Positions 56,050-64,000 of a DNA stretch of 64,000 bases are shown here, piece after piece; within the stretch, counting starts at the first letter, position 1; each line of letters starts with the position of its first letter. Source of the DNA: Phycicoccus duodecadis (lineage in GTDB: Bacteria > Actinomycetota > Actinomycetes > Actinomycetales > Dermatophilaceae). A program made the translations under genes and the position numbers. The notes beneath the pieces were generated by a model. That model searched no databases. It was not told the origin of the DNA and worked only from the letters and a program-made list of their open reading frames with translations. Where the stretch lies: contig NZ_PJNE01000001.1 of assembly GCF_002846495.1 (NCBI RefSeq), positions 1,798,001-1,862,000 of the forward strand, given 5' to 3'.

Positions 56050-56508
56050 ATGACACCGGAGAAGGCGCAGGTCAGCACCCGTCGCGAGCAGTGGGGCCGG
56101 CGGGCCCGGGCGGCGAGCAAGGTGGCCCTGGGGGCGGCCCTGATCGCCGCCGGCGCCGCGCACCTCACCACCCGTCGCGAGGAGTTCCGGGCGCAGGTGC
56201 CCGAGTGGGTGCCGTTCGACACCGACGACGTCGTGGTGTGGTCGGGCTACGCCGAGCTCGCGCTCGGCGCGGCCACCCTCGTGACGTGGAAGCAGCCGCA
56301 CCGGGCGCGGACGGGCCGGGCGGGTGCGCTGTTCTTCCTCGCGGTCCTCCCCGGGAACGTCGCGCAGTGGCTCGAGCGCAAGGACGGCTTCGGGCTCGAC
56401 ACCGACCAGAAGCGCCTGGCCCGTCTGGCCTTCCAGCCCGGCCTGATGGCGTGGGCCGTGTACGCCGGCGACACCCGGGCCCCGCGCCGCGCCGCGCAGC
56501 AGGCCTGA
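56050..56508 (+). CDS. DoxX-like small membrane protein
   Basis: This 152-residue membrane protein has about four helices. It contains GAALIAAGAAHLTTRREEFRAQVPEWVP, then a helix pair around GYAELALGAATLVTW and GALFFLAVLPGNVAQWLERKDGFGLDT, which is the DoxX/DUF4267-like layout. The function is unknown. CACAAT (56038-56043) lies six bases before the ATG. It is 33 bases upstream of dinB. Confidence 0.75.
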   Translation: MTPEKAQVSTRREQWGRRARAASKVALGAALIAAGAAHLTTRREEFRAQVPEWVPFDTDDVVVWSGYAELALGAATLVTWKQPHRARTGRAGALFFLAVLPGNVAQWLERKDGFGLDTDQKRLARLAFQPGLMAWAVYAGDTRAPRRAAQQA

Positions 56509-56541
56509 CGCGCCGTCGGTGGCGACGGGGAGACTGGGACC

Positions 56542-57978
56542 GTGCGCTCGGCCCCGGTGATCCTGCACCTGGATCTCGACGCCTTCTTCACGGCCGTCGA
56601 GCAGCTGCACAAGCCCTCGCTGCGCGGGAAGCCGGTCGTCGTGGGCGGGGTCGGCGGCCGCGGGGTGGTGGCGACCGCGTCGTACGAGGCGCGGGTGTTC
56701 GGCATCCGCTCGGCCATGCCCACCGCCGAGGCGCGCCGCCGCTGCCCGAACGCCGCCTACCTCTACCCCCGCTTCCCGGCCTACCGCGACTGCTCGCTGG
56801 CGGTCATGGCCCTGGTCCGCGAGGTGACCCCGCTGGTCGAGCAGGTCTCCATCGACGAGGCCTACCTCGACCTCACCCCGACCCACCCGGGGGCCGGCGC
56901 CGACGAGGTGGCGGCGGTGGCCGAGGGGCTGCGGGCACGCATCCGGGCCACCACGGGCCTGACCGCATCGATCGGGGCGGGCACCAGCAAGCTCGTGGCC
57001 AAGATCCACTCCGACCTGGCGAAGCCCGACGGGCTCGCGCTGGTCCCGGCCGGCGAGGAGGCCGCGCGGCTGGCCCCGATGTCGGTGCGGGCCATCCCGG
57101 GGGTCGGCCCGGCCACCGCCGCGCGGCTCGCGGTGCACGGCGTGGGGACGGTGGGGCGGCTGGCCGAGCTCGGCGCCGACGAGGCGGTGCGGCTCCTCGG
57201 GCGGGCGCACGGCACCCAGCTGCACGCGTTCGCGCTGGGGCTGGACGAGCGCGAGGTGGTCACCGAGCGGGCGGCCAAGTCGGTGTCGGCCGAGACCACC
57301 TTCGACGTCGACGTGACCGACCGGGTGCGGCTGGGGCGCCACCTGCGCGAGCTGGCCGAGCGGGTCGGCGAGCGGCTGCGCAAGGACGGGCTGTCGGGGC
57401 GCACGGTGGTGCTCAAGGTGCGCCGCCACGACTTCAGCACCCTGACCCGCTCGACCACCCTCGACCAGCCGACCGACGACGTGGCGCTGGTCGTCCAGCA
57501 CGCCGGGCGGCTGCTGGCCGGGCTCGACGTCGCCGACGGGCTCCGGCTGCTGGGGGTCGGCGTCTCGGGGCTCTCGCTCTACACCCAGCCCGACCTGCTC
57601 GACGGGCTGCTCGACGCGCCCGAGCCTCCGGTGCGGGCGGCGGCCGGCGACGAGGGGGGCGAGGAGTTCGTGCGGCCGGATGCCGGCGGTGGCGCGGCGT
57701 CGCAGATCGCCGGCGAGGCGGAGCCCGAGGTCACACTCGCGGAGGGCCCGGCGCCGGCCGGGACTCCCACGTGGCGGGCGGGGCAGGACGTCACGCACGC
57801 CGAGCACGGGGCCGGGTGGGTCCAGGGCAGCGGCGTGGGCCGGGTGACGGTGCGCTTCGAGGGGCCGCACACGGAGGTGGGGCGGATCCGCACCTTCGCC
57901 GCCGACGACCCCGCGCTGGCACCGGCCGAACCGCCGGTCTGGCACGCGCAGGCGGAGGCCGAGGCGGGCCCGGGCTGA
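56542..57978 (+). CDS. dinB: DNA polymerase IV (Y family) with C-terminal extension
   Basis: This translesion polymerase has 478 residues. The catalytic acids are Asp11 in LHLDLDAFF and Asp105/Glu106 in SIDEAYLDL. The palm, finger and thumb domains with the helix-hairpin-helix IPGVGPATAARL and the little-finger domain follow to about residue 350. The last 120 residues add an acidic linker and a small domain (about 410-450, GQDVTHAEHGAGWVQGSGVG) like the Tudor-like tail of UvrD-type helicases. The usual beta-clamp peptide is not obvious. The GTG start is preceded by GAGACT six bases away. Confidence 0.92.
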   Translation: MRSAPVILHLDLDAFFTAVEQLHKPSLRGKPVVVGGVGGRGVVATASYEARVFGIRSAMPTAEARRRCPNAAYLYPRFPAYRDCSLAVMALVREVTPLVEQVSIDEAYLDLTPTHPGAGADEVAAVAEGLRARIRATTGLTASIGAGTSKLVAKIHSDLAKPDGLALVPAGEEAARLAPMSVRAIPGVGPATAARLAVHGVGTVGRLAELGADEAVRLLGRAHGTQLHAFALGLDEREVVTERAAKSVSAETTFDVDVTDRVRLGRHLRELAERVGERLRKDGLSGRTVVLKVRRHDFSTLTRSTTLDQPTDDVALVVQHAGRLLAGLDVADGLRLLGVGVSGLSLYTQPDLLDGLLDAPEPPVRAAAGDEGGEEFVRPDAGGGAASQIAGEAEPEVTLAEGPAPAGTPTWRAGQDVTHAEHGAGWVQGSGVGRVTVRFEGPHTEVGRIRTFAADDPALAPAEPPVWHAQAEAEAGPG

Positions 57979-58067
57979 CGGACCCGGCGGCGCCCGCCGG
58001 GCGGAGAGGTCGTACCAGAAGGTCCGGATGCTCCGAGGCGTGGGCCACGAGGGACGGCCGTGCCGGC

Positions 58068-58865
58068 TCAGCCGCCGGGGGCGTCGAGGCGGGCCGGGTC
58101 GGCCAGGTGCTCCAACAGCACCCGCTGCAGGGCACCGGCGTGGGCGCCGTCGACGAGGCGGTGGTCGGCGGTGGCCACCAGCACGCTCACCGGGCGCACG
58201 ACGACCTCGCCGCCGACCGCCACCGGGCGGTCGCGGACCGCCCCGACCGCCAGGTAGACGGCCGTCCGGGCGAAGGGCGCCGGCGCCAGGAAGGCCTCGT
58301 CGAGCCCGATCGTCCCTACGTTCGAGACGAAACCCGTCCCCAGGGGCCGCCCCGGCTGGCCGAACGCGGGCAGCCCGAGGCCGCCGACCATCACTCCCGC
58401 CGCCCCCATCACCGGGCGCATCGCCCACGACGGCGCCAGGCGCACCAGCCCGCTCGTCACCCGGTGGGCCCGGTCGTGGCCGCCGCGCAGCGCGGCGGCC
58501 CGCGCCTCGACGCGGCGCGCGATCTCGACGGTGGGGAGCCGGTCGGCGTCCTCGACCCGCACCGGGGCCAGGTCGGCGCCGCCCTCGACGTCGACCGCGA
58601 AGGCCACCGTGCAGTCGGCCAGCGGCCGCACCCGCCCGAGCACCACCCGGGCCCGCGCCTCCGGCACGGCGCGCAGCGCTCGTCCCAGGGCGGCCCCCAC
58701 CAGGTGGGTCAGCGTGACGCGGACCCCGGTCGCCTCCCGCAGCACCTGGACGTGCGCCAGCGCGGCGGTGACGTCGACCTCGGTGCGGGCGTGGATGCGG
58801 CCCTCGCTCGGCGCGCGCCAGGTGCCGACCGCGATCTTGCGCCGCGCCGACCGTGGCGGCGTCAT
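58068..58865 (-). CDS. Stand-alone 2-oxoacid dehydrogenase acyltransferase-type domain protein
   Basis: This 265-residue protein is only the E2 catalytic (CAT-like) domain. The active-site motif ADHRLVDGAHAG (His235, Asp239) is kept, but there is no lipoyl or subunit-binding domain. Such proteins may act as free acyltransferases on CoA or carrier substrates. Its ATG (58865) overlaps the SDR stop as ATGA, so the two are coupled. The rest of the protein diverges strongly from the E2 at 27980. Confidence 0.82.
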   Translation of the reverse strand: MTPPRSARRKIAVGTWRAPSEGRIHARTEVDVTAALAHVQVLREATGVRVTLTHLVGAALGRALRAVPEARARVVLGRVRPLADCTVAFAVDVEGGADLAPVRVEDADRLPTVEIARRVEARAAALRGGHDRAHRVTSGLVRLAPSWAMRPVMGAAGVMVGGLGLPAFGQPGRPLGTGFVSNVGTIGLDEAFLAPAPFARTAVYLAVGAVRDRPVAVGGEVVVRPVSVLVATADHRLVDGAHAGALQRVLLEHLADPARLDAPGG

Positions 58866-59692
58866 CGGCGCAGCCCTTGCCCGTCGTCGACGGCCCGGGC
58901 GGCGGTGGCCGTGGGGATGCCGGTCAGCACCGCGCGCACCAGGGTGCGCGGGGCGCCGGCGACCGCCGCCAGGGGCGCCGCGCGCCGCGGGCGACGTACG
59001 TGGGGCCGGTCGCGCTCGACGGCCGTGACGACCGCGCTCGCGGCCTCCTCCGGGTCGAGGGTGCGCAGTACGTGCAGGCGCAGGGCCCGGGCGAACGCGG
59101 CCGCGGTGGGCGGATGCGTGCCGATCCGGCCCATCATCGGCGAGTCCACCGGCCCCAGCTCGGCGGTCGTGACGCGCAGCGGCGTGCCGCGCAGCTCCGC
59201 GCGCAGGCCAGCCATCGCGTGCGTCAGCCCGGCCTTGCTCGCGCCGTAGACCGCCAGCCCCGGGAACGTGGCGACACCGGCCAGCGACGACACCGCCACC
59301 ACGTGCCCCCGGCCGCGCCGCAGCATCGAGGGCAGGGCCAGGCGGGTGAGCACGAGCGGCGCGACGAGGTTCAGCAGCACCGCCTGCCGCACGGCCTCGA
59401 GGTCGACGTCGGCGAGCTCGTCGAGGACCTCGACGCCGGCGTTGTGCAGCACCACGTCGACGGGGCCCAGCGCGGCCTCGGCCGCCGCCAGCACCGACGC
59501 CGGTGTGTCCGCGAGGGTCAGGTCCCCCGGCACGGCCACCCCGCCGGTGCGGTGCGCCAGCCCGTGCAGCGCCTCCTCGCCCCGGGCGACGAGGGAGAGG
59601 CGTGCCCCCCGGCCCGCCAGGGCGGCAGCCAGCGCCGAGCCGATGGTGCCGGTGGCGCCCGTGAGGAGCACGTGCCGGTCGCGGAGGAGCAT
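58862..59692 (-). CDS. Short-chain dehydrogenase/reductase
   Basis: This 276-residue NAD(P)-dependent oxidoreductase has TGATGTIG at 11-18, NAG in VLHNAGV, a catalytic Ser in AVSSLAGV (about 135-136) and Tyr149/Lys153 in VYGASKAG. The last 60 residues form an Arg- and Ala-rich helix tail. The ATG at 59692 is preceded by CACACT (59699-59704) six bases away, so it is probably leaderless; the long open frame before it is not coding. It is coupled to the acyltransferase-like gene. Confidence 0.87.
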   Translation of the reverse strand: MLLRDRHVLLTGATGTIGSALAAALAGRGARLSLVARGEEALHGLAHRTGGVAVPGDLTLADTPASVLAAAEAALGPVDVVLHNAGVEVLDELADVDLEAVRQAVLLNLVAPLVLTRLALPSMLRRGRGHVVAVSSLAGVATFPGLAVYGASKAGLTHAMAGLRAELRGTPLRVTTAELGPVDSPMMGRIGTHPPTAAAFARALRLHVLRTLDPEEAASAVVTAVERDRPHVRRPRRAAPLAAVAGAPRTLVRAVLTGIPTATAARAVDDGQGLRR

Positions 59693-60018
59693 CGGCCCAG
59701 TGTGTGCGGTGTCGCGACCGGCCCCGGCATCCGGGCGCCCTCGGCTGTCGAAGGTTGCGCCGGCCGCGTCAGAGCCGGCGGGCCAGGGTGAGCGCGACGT
59801 CGCTCGCCGGGCCCGAGCGAGTCGGTCGGCGACCCGGGGAACGGCCCGGCCCAGGTGCGGGACGACGTTCACCGGGACCGCTCGACCGTTCGTCCCGCCA
59901 AACCGACCGACCACCGCGCCGTGACCGGATCGTTGCGTGACGTGGCCGCGGTGGGCGGGGTACGTTCACCGCCACCCACTCCACGCCTGCAGCGCCGCGA
60001 CGTGAGGAGCCCCTGTAC
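59693..60018. other. Intergenic region between the SDR gene and the liv operon
   Basis: I see no gene here; short frames on both strands are rich in Arg and Pro and look random. It contains the SDR promoter at its left end and must hold the liv promoter at its right end. TACGTT at 59961-59966 is a possible -10 box, with TTGCGT at 59933-59938 rather too far upstream to be a clear -35. Confidence 0.5.
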
Positions 60019-60804
60019 GTGCTGACCATCGAGAACGTCTCCGTCCGTTACGGACGCGCCGTGCAGGCCCTGCACGACGTCTCCTTCGAGGTCGCCGACG
60101 GCGAGGTGGTGGCCGTCCTCGGCAGCAACGGCGCGGGCAAGTCCACCCTCCTGCGCGCGATCTCGGCCACCCTCGCGCTGCACGGCGGCACCGTCACGTC
60201 GGGGTCGGTGACCCTCGACGGCACCCGCCTCGACACCCTCGACCCCGCCGCGATCGTGCGCCGCCGCCTGATGCAGGTGCCCGAGGGGCGCCAGGTGTTC
60301 GGCCGGATGACGGTCGAGGAGAACCTGCGCGTCGGCGGTCTCGCGGCCGAGCCCCGGCGCCGTGAGGGGGCCAAGGCGCGGGTCCACGAGCTCTTCCCGG
60401 TGCTGGCCGACCGGTCGGCCCAGCCCGCCGGACTGCTGTCGGGCGGTGAGCAGCAGATGCTCGCCATCGGCCGGGCCCTGATGTGTGACCCCCAGGTGCT
60501 GCTGCTCGACGAGCCCTCGCTCGGGCTCGCCCCCCAGCTCATCCAGCGGATCGGGCAGATCGTCACCGAGATCAACGCCGGCGGCACCGCCGTGGTGCTG
60601 GTCGAGCAGAACGCCGCGATGGCGCTCAAGGTCTCGCACCGCGCGGTGGTCCTCGAGGTCGGCCGGCTCGCCCTCAGTGGGTCCTCCACCGAGCTCGCCG
60701 CCAGCGAGGACGTCCAGCGCCTCTACCTCGGCGGCCACGCCGACCACGCCGAGGACGATGCGCCCGCCCGCCCCCGCCGCATCCTGTCGGCCTGGAAGGG
60801 ATGA
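60019..60804 (+). CDS. livF: Branched-chain amino acid ABC transporter ATP-binding protein LivF
   Basis: This is one of two ATPases of a Liv-type (HAAT) importer. It has 261 residues, Walker A GSNGAGKS at 35-42, the signature LLSGGEQQMLAIG, Walker B VLLLDEPSLGLAP and the switch VLVEQNAAMAL. The SLGLAP text marks LivF. The GTG at 60019 follows GAGGAG at nine bases. It opens the operon livF-livG-livH-livM-livK, in which each gene overlaps the next except the last. Confidence 0.93.
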   Translation: MLTIENVSVRYGRAVQALHDVSFEVADGEVVAVLGSNGAGKSTLLRAISATLALHGGTVTSGSVTLDGTRLDTLDPAAIVRRRLMQVPEGRQVFGRMTVEENLRVGGLAAEPRRREGAKARVHELFPVLADRSAQPAGLLSGGEQQMLAIGRALMCDPQVLLLDEPSLGLAPQLIQRIGQIVTEINAGGTAVVLVEQNAAMALKVSHRAVVLEVGRLALSGSSTELAASEDVQRLYLGGHADHAEDDAPARPRRILSAWKG

Positions 60805-61649
60805 CGATGCCCGACACCACCCACCCCGCCCCGGACGCCCCCGCAGCCGACGCCCCCGCCGGCGCCCGCGAGATCCCCACCCTGGCGGTCGAGGACGTCA
60901 CGGTGCGCTTCGGCGGCATCGTCGCGCTCGACGCCGTGTCGTTCTCGGTGGCGCCGCGCTCGATCCACGCGCTCATCGGCCCCAACGGCGCCGGCAAGTC
61001 GACGTGCTTCAACGCCGTCACCGGCATCTACCGGCCCACCAGCGGGCGGGTGACGCTCGGCGACGCCGTGCTCACCGACACCCCGCCGCACGAGGTGGCG
61101 CGGCTCGGGGTGGGGCGCGCGTTCCAGAACCTGGCCCTGGTCGGCGGCTCGTCGGTGCTCGACAACGTGATGCTCGGCCGGTACTCGCTGACCAAGGGCG
61201 GGTTCCTGTCCTACGGCCTCCGGCTGCCGCGCACCATGAAGGCCGAACGTCGGCACGGGGAGCGGGCCGCCGAGATCTGCGACTTCCTCGGCATCGGCGC
61301 GCACCTGCACCGCCCGGCCGGCGTGCTGTCCTACGGCGACCAGAAGCGGGTCGACATCGCCCGCGCGCTCGCGGTCGAGCCCACCGTGCTGCTGCTCGAC
61401 GAGCCGGCCGCCGGGATGAACGCGTCCGAGACCGCCGACCTGGCGCGCCTCATCCGTGACATCAGCGAGGGGCTGTCGATCTCCATCCTGCTGGTCGAGC
61501 ACGACATGGGGCTGGTCATGGGCATCGCCGACCGGGTCACCGTGCTCGACTTCGGCCGGCTCATCGCCGACGACACCCCGGCGGTGGTCCAGAAGGACCC
61601 CGCCGTCATCCGGGCCTACCTGGGCTCGGTCGAGGAGGAGAGCGCATGA
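60801..61649 (+). CDS. livG: Branched-chain amino acid ABC transporter ATP-binding protein LivG
   Basis: This is the second ATPase, 282 residues with an Ala/Pro-rich N-terminal extension. Walker A GPNGAGKS is at 60-67, the signature LSYGDQKRVDIARAL, Walker B LLLDEPAAGMN and the switch VEHDMGLVMGI. AGMN and EHDM are typical LivG text. It overlaps livF and livH by four bases each (ATGA). Confidence 0.93.
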   Translation: MTMPDTTHPAPDAPAADAPAGAREIPTLAVEDVTVRFGGIVALDAVSFSVAPRSIHALIGPNGAGKSTCFNAVTGIYRPTSGRVTLGDAVLTDTPPHEVARLGVGRAFQNLALVGGSSVLDNVMLGRYSLTKGGFLSYGLRLPRTMKAERRHGERAAEICDFLGIGAHLHRPAGVLSYGDQKRVDIARALAVEPTVLLLDEPAAGMNASETADLARLIRDISEGLSISILLVEHDMGLVMGIADRVTVLDFGRLIADDTPAVVQKDPAVIRAYLGSVEEESA

Positions 61650-62527
61650 GCACGTTCGTCCAGGTCCTGCTCAACGGCACCGGCCGCGGGGCGATCTACG
61701 CCCTGCTGGCCCTCGGCTTCGTCGTCATCTACAAGTCGACCGAGGTCATCAACTTCGCGCACGGCTCGCTCGCCCTGTTCGGCGGCTACATCGTCTTCGC
61801 GCTCAAGCCGACGCTCGGCTGGTTCGGCGCCGCGCTGTGCGGGGTCGTCGCAGCCGCCGCGCTCGGGGTGCTCATCGAGCGGGTGCTCCTGGCGAACGCC
61901 AAGCTCGCGCATCAGGACTCGCTGGCGATCCTGACCATCGGCGTCGACATCATCATCCTCACCGAGGTGACCCGACGGCTGGGGACGGCGTCGGCGCCGT
62001 TCCTCGGCGACCCGTACCAGGACGTGCGGGTCGGGTTCCTCGGCGCCACCATCGAGGGTCCGGAGCTGTTCGCGCTGCTGACCGCCGTCGTGCTCATCGG
62101 CGGCTTCTTCGTCGCGTTCCGCTTCTCGACGTGGGGCCTGACCATGCGGGCGCAGTCCGAGAACAAGGAGGCGGCCGCCCTGATGGGGATCCGCAGCTGG
62201 CGCGTCACGGCCAGCGCCTGGGCCCTCGGGGGTGCCCTCGCGGCCATCGCCATCCTCTTCATCGCGACCCTCCCGGTGGCCGGTGGCGCCGGTCTCACCG
62301 CGGCCCACACCATCGCCTTCGCGGCCTTCCCGGCGGCCATCCTCGGCGGCCTCACCTCCCCGGGGGGCGCGGTGGTCGGCGGCCTCGTGGTCGGGCTGGC
62401 CGAGTCCTCCGCCGCCCAGTACATCGACAACGACTTCGCCAAGGTCGCCGTCTACCTGGTCATGCTCGTCGTCCTCGTCGCCAGACCGTCGGGGCTGTTC
62501 GGGAAGGTGGAGCAGGTCCGTGTCTGA
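61646..62527 (+). CDS. livH: Branched-chain amino acid ABC transporter permease LivH
   Basis: This 293-residue permease has about eight helices. It shows ALLALGFVVIYKSTEVINFAHGSL, the hallmark start of LivH, and the coupling loop region MRAQSENKEAAALMGIRSW with its Glu-Ala-Ala pattern. It ends in PGGAVVGGLVVGLAES, a pore-like Gly-rich helix. It overlaps livG by four bases and livM by eight. Confidence 0.92.
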   Translation: MSTFVQVLLNGTGRGAIYALLALGFVVIYKSTEVINFAHGSLALFGGYIVFALKPTLGWFGAALCGVVAAAALGVLIERVLLANAKLAHQDSLAILTIGVDIIILTEVTRRLGTASAPFLGDPYQDVRVGFLGATIEGPELFALLTAVVLIGGFFVAFRFSTWGLTMRAQSENKEAAALMGIRSWRVTASAWALGGALAAIAILFIATLPVAGGAGLTAAHTIAFAAFPAAILGGLTSPGGAVVGGLVVGLAESSAAQYIDNDFAKVAVYLVMLVVLVARPSGLFGKVEQVRV

Positions 62528-63674
62528 CGCCACGAGCGCCGAGGCCCCGGGCCCGCAGCCGGACGGCCACGTCGGGATGCCGGCCGTGCACCCGCGCCGC
62601 AGCCGGCTCCGCTGGCTGGGGTGGGGCGCCCTGGCGGTGGTGCTGTTCCTGGTCCCGATCTACCTGCCGGGGCAGTACCTCATCGTCAGCACCTGGGTGA
62701 TGACCGGGGCGGTCGGCGCCATGGGCCTGACCATGCTGATCGGGCAGGCCGGCCAGCTCTCGCTGGCGCACTCGTTCTTCCTCCTCGTGGGCGGCGTGAG
62801 CTACACGGTGCTGTCCAGCGACGGCACCGACGGCTTCGTGGGCCTCGGGCTGCCGACCGCCCTCAGCCTCGTGCTGGCCGTGGTCATCAGCGCCCTGGTG
62901 GGCGCGGCCTTCGCGCCGGTGTCCGGGCGGTTGCGCGGCATCTACCTGGGCGTCGCCTCGCTGAGCCTGGTCTTCCTCGGCTGGTGGCTGGCGCGGGTGC
63001 TCCCGTCGATCGCGGGCAGCACCTCCAGCGGCCGCTACGCCGACGACCTCAACCTGTTCGGCTTCGACTTCGGCGAGAAGTCGCCCACGCTGGCGATCCT
63101 GGGCGTGCCCATCGGGCAGAACGAGCGGCTCTTCTGGCTCTACGCGGCCCTGACCCTCATCGCCTACCTCGTCGCCCGCGGTGCCGTCGACGGGCGGGTC
63201 GGGCGTGCCTGGCGGGCCGTGCGCGACAACGAGGCCGCCGCGACCGTCATGGGGGTCTCGGTGGTGCGGCAGAAGGCCACCGCCTTCGCCGTCTCCGGTG
63301 CCTACGCCGGGCTCGCGGGGGTGATGGTCGTGTGGTGGTACGACGGCCTGCTCAAGCCCGACGAGGCCGTCGACAGCGGCACCTACAGCACGGCCGTCGC
63401 CATCGCCTACCTCGCGATGGTCGTCATCGGGGGGCTCGGCTCGCTCGGCGGTGCCATCGTCGGCGCGGCCGTGGTGTTCGGGACACCGCTGATCATCCCG
63501 CTGCTCAGCCAGGGCGATAGCACCGCGGTGCTCTCCTCCGGCGGCACGGCGTTCTCGCCCGTCGTCATCACCTACCTCGCGTACGGGGCGCTGGTCGTCC
63601 TCATCGTCCTGTTCGAGCCCGGCGGCTTCGCGGCCATCGGGCGCCGTATCGCCGGGCGGTTCACGCGCGGCTGA
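62520..63674 (+). CDS. livM: Branched-chain amino acid ABC transporter permease LivM
   Basis: This 384-residue permease has nine or ten helices. The GTG at 62520 lies inside the end of livH and has a purine-rich GGAAGGTGGAGCAGG ahead of it. It reads LTMLIGQAGQLSLAHSFFLLVG, the LivM signature, and the coupling loop VRDNEAAATVMGVSV. A long cytoplasmic head of about 30 residues is present. The liv binding-protein gene starts 82 bases after its stop. Confidence 0.92.
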   Translation: MSDATSAEAPGPQPDGHVGMPAVHPRRSRLRWLGWGALAVVLFLVPIYLPGQYLIVSTWVMTGAVGAMGLTMLIGQAGQLSLAHSFFLLVGGVSYTVLSSDGTDGFVGLGLPTALSLVLAVVISALVGAAFAPVSGRLRGIYLGVASLSLVFLGWWLARVLPSIAGSTSSGRYADDLNLFGFDFGEKSPTLAILGVPIGQNERLFWLYAALTLIAYLVARGAVDGRVGRAWRAVRDNEAAATVMGVSVVRQKATAFAVSGAYAGLAGVMVVWWYDGLLKPDEAVDSGTYSTAVAIAYLAMVVIGGLGSLGGAIVGAAVVFGTPLIIPLLSQGDSTAVLSSGGTAFSPVVITYLAYGALVVLIVLFEPGGFAAIGRRIAGRFTRG

Positions 63675-63756
63675 CCCGGCCCCCTACCCCCGCCGTCGGC
63701 GGGCGCCCGACCGCCGCGGCGACAGCCCGTGGTGGACCCCCCAGAAAGGAACCCAG

Positions 63757-64000
63757 ATGAGCACGAAGAAGCTCGCGAGAGCTCTGGCGGCCACCGTGGT
63801 CGTCTCGTCCCTCGCCCTGGCCGGCTGCAGCAGCAAGGCGCAGACCGGTGGTTCGAGCGGTGGCGACGCCAGCGGCAAGGGCGCGGTCAAGACCGACGTC
63901 GGCGTCACCGACTCCGAGATCACCCTCGGCAACCTCACCGACCTGTCCGGGGTGTTCAAGATCCTCGGGCTGGGCATCACCCAGGGCACCGAGATGTGGG
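63757..64000 (+). CDS. livK: Branched-chain amino acid ABC transporter substrate-binding lipoprotein (3' end cut by window)
   Basis: The first 81 codons of the periplasmic-type binding protein are visible. The lipoprotein signal is MSTKKLARALAAT, a hydrophobic core and lipobox LAGC with Cys24. A Ser/Gly/Asp linker follows, then VGVTDSEITLGNLTDLSGVF, the family entry of LivJ/LivK. AAAGGA at 63744-63749 is the ribosome binding site. The separate spacing from livM may allow extra expression. Confidence 0.9.
   Translation, partial: MSTKKLARALAATVVVSSLALAGCSSKAQTGGSSGGDASGKGAVKTDVGVTDSEITLGNLTDLSGVFKILGLGITQGTEMW

Noticed and set aside
59704-59940. Small frames on both strands in the SDR-liv gap
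   Set aside because: Composition is random (Arg/Pro-rich), with no ribosome binding site and no conserved motif.

Overview
The window is very GC-rich, almost fully coding actinobacterial chromosome. Several features point to a Micrococcales-type genome, most likely of the Intrasporangiaceae group: the bifunctional-type dCTP deaminase, the crgA / DUF881 / class E sortase / pabA / pknB / pbpA / rodA / pstP / fhaB / fhaA block, a mycothiol-type DinB/MDMPI protein and frequent GTG starts. The genus is an inference. There are no rRNA genes, transposases, phage genes or CRISPR arrays. Two tRNA genes are present, tRNA-Gly(CCC) and tRNA-Leu(CAG).

Layout. 1-3192 (-): a glycine-betaine/osmoprotectant ABC importer, with the binding protein cut by the window edge. 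3308-6151 (+): two MFS exporters. 6114-7627 (-): an alpha/beta hydrolase and dcd. 7745-8418: tRNA-Gly followed by a tandemly repeated intergenic region with two perfect hairpins. 8419-12411: a PBP4-type D,D-carboxypeptidase, a small membrane protein and a FadE5-type acyl-CoA dehydrogenase behind TetR-like operators. 12433-16924 (-): acyl-CoA ligase, two small membrane proteins, a GlcD-type FAD oxidase and a nitrilase-family amidase. 16957-20341: a CopD-CtaG fusion, an MDMPI-family protein and an SRPBCC protein. 20428-24108: a MarR regulator overlapping a DHA2 exporter, then another MFS. 24238-26457: a glutaryl-CoA-type dehydrogenase and an EamA transporter. 26516-31581 (-): a branched-chain 2-oxoacid dehydrogenase operon (E1 alpha, E1 beta, E2) ending in an unknown 486-residue protein.

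31730-37844 holds a lipoprotein, then a tightly overlapping set (GT2, DUF2064 transferase, membrane molybdopterin oxidoreductase, membrane protein) beside a GT39-like membrane protein and an epimerase. 37898-41580 has pat, a 4-TM protein, galE and a VOC/AraC pair. 41719-43654 has cydA and a truncated cydB. At about 43,635 cydB runs directly into the C-terminal half of a rhomboid protease, a chimeric junction. A 73-bp cluster of DnaA boxes follows, and then the cell-wall and Ser/Thr-kinase signalling block (44224-54388).

54632-59692 carries a pirin, tRNA-Leu, a DoxX-like protein, dinB, and a stand-alone acyltransferase domain with an SDR. 60019-64000 is a complete-looking Liv-type branched-chain amino-acid ABC operon, with its binding protein cut by the window end.

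Across the window many first genes of transcription units have a -10-like hexamer 6 or 7 bases before the start codon, which suggests widespread leaderless transcription. The most unusual items are the cydB/rhomboid junction, the DnaA-box cluster, the repeated tRNA-Gly tail region and the large dyad in front of cydA.
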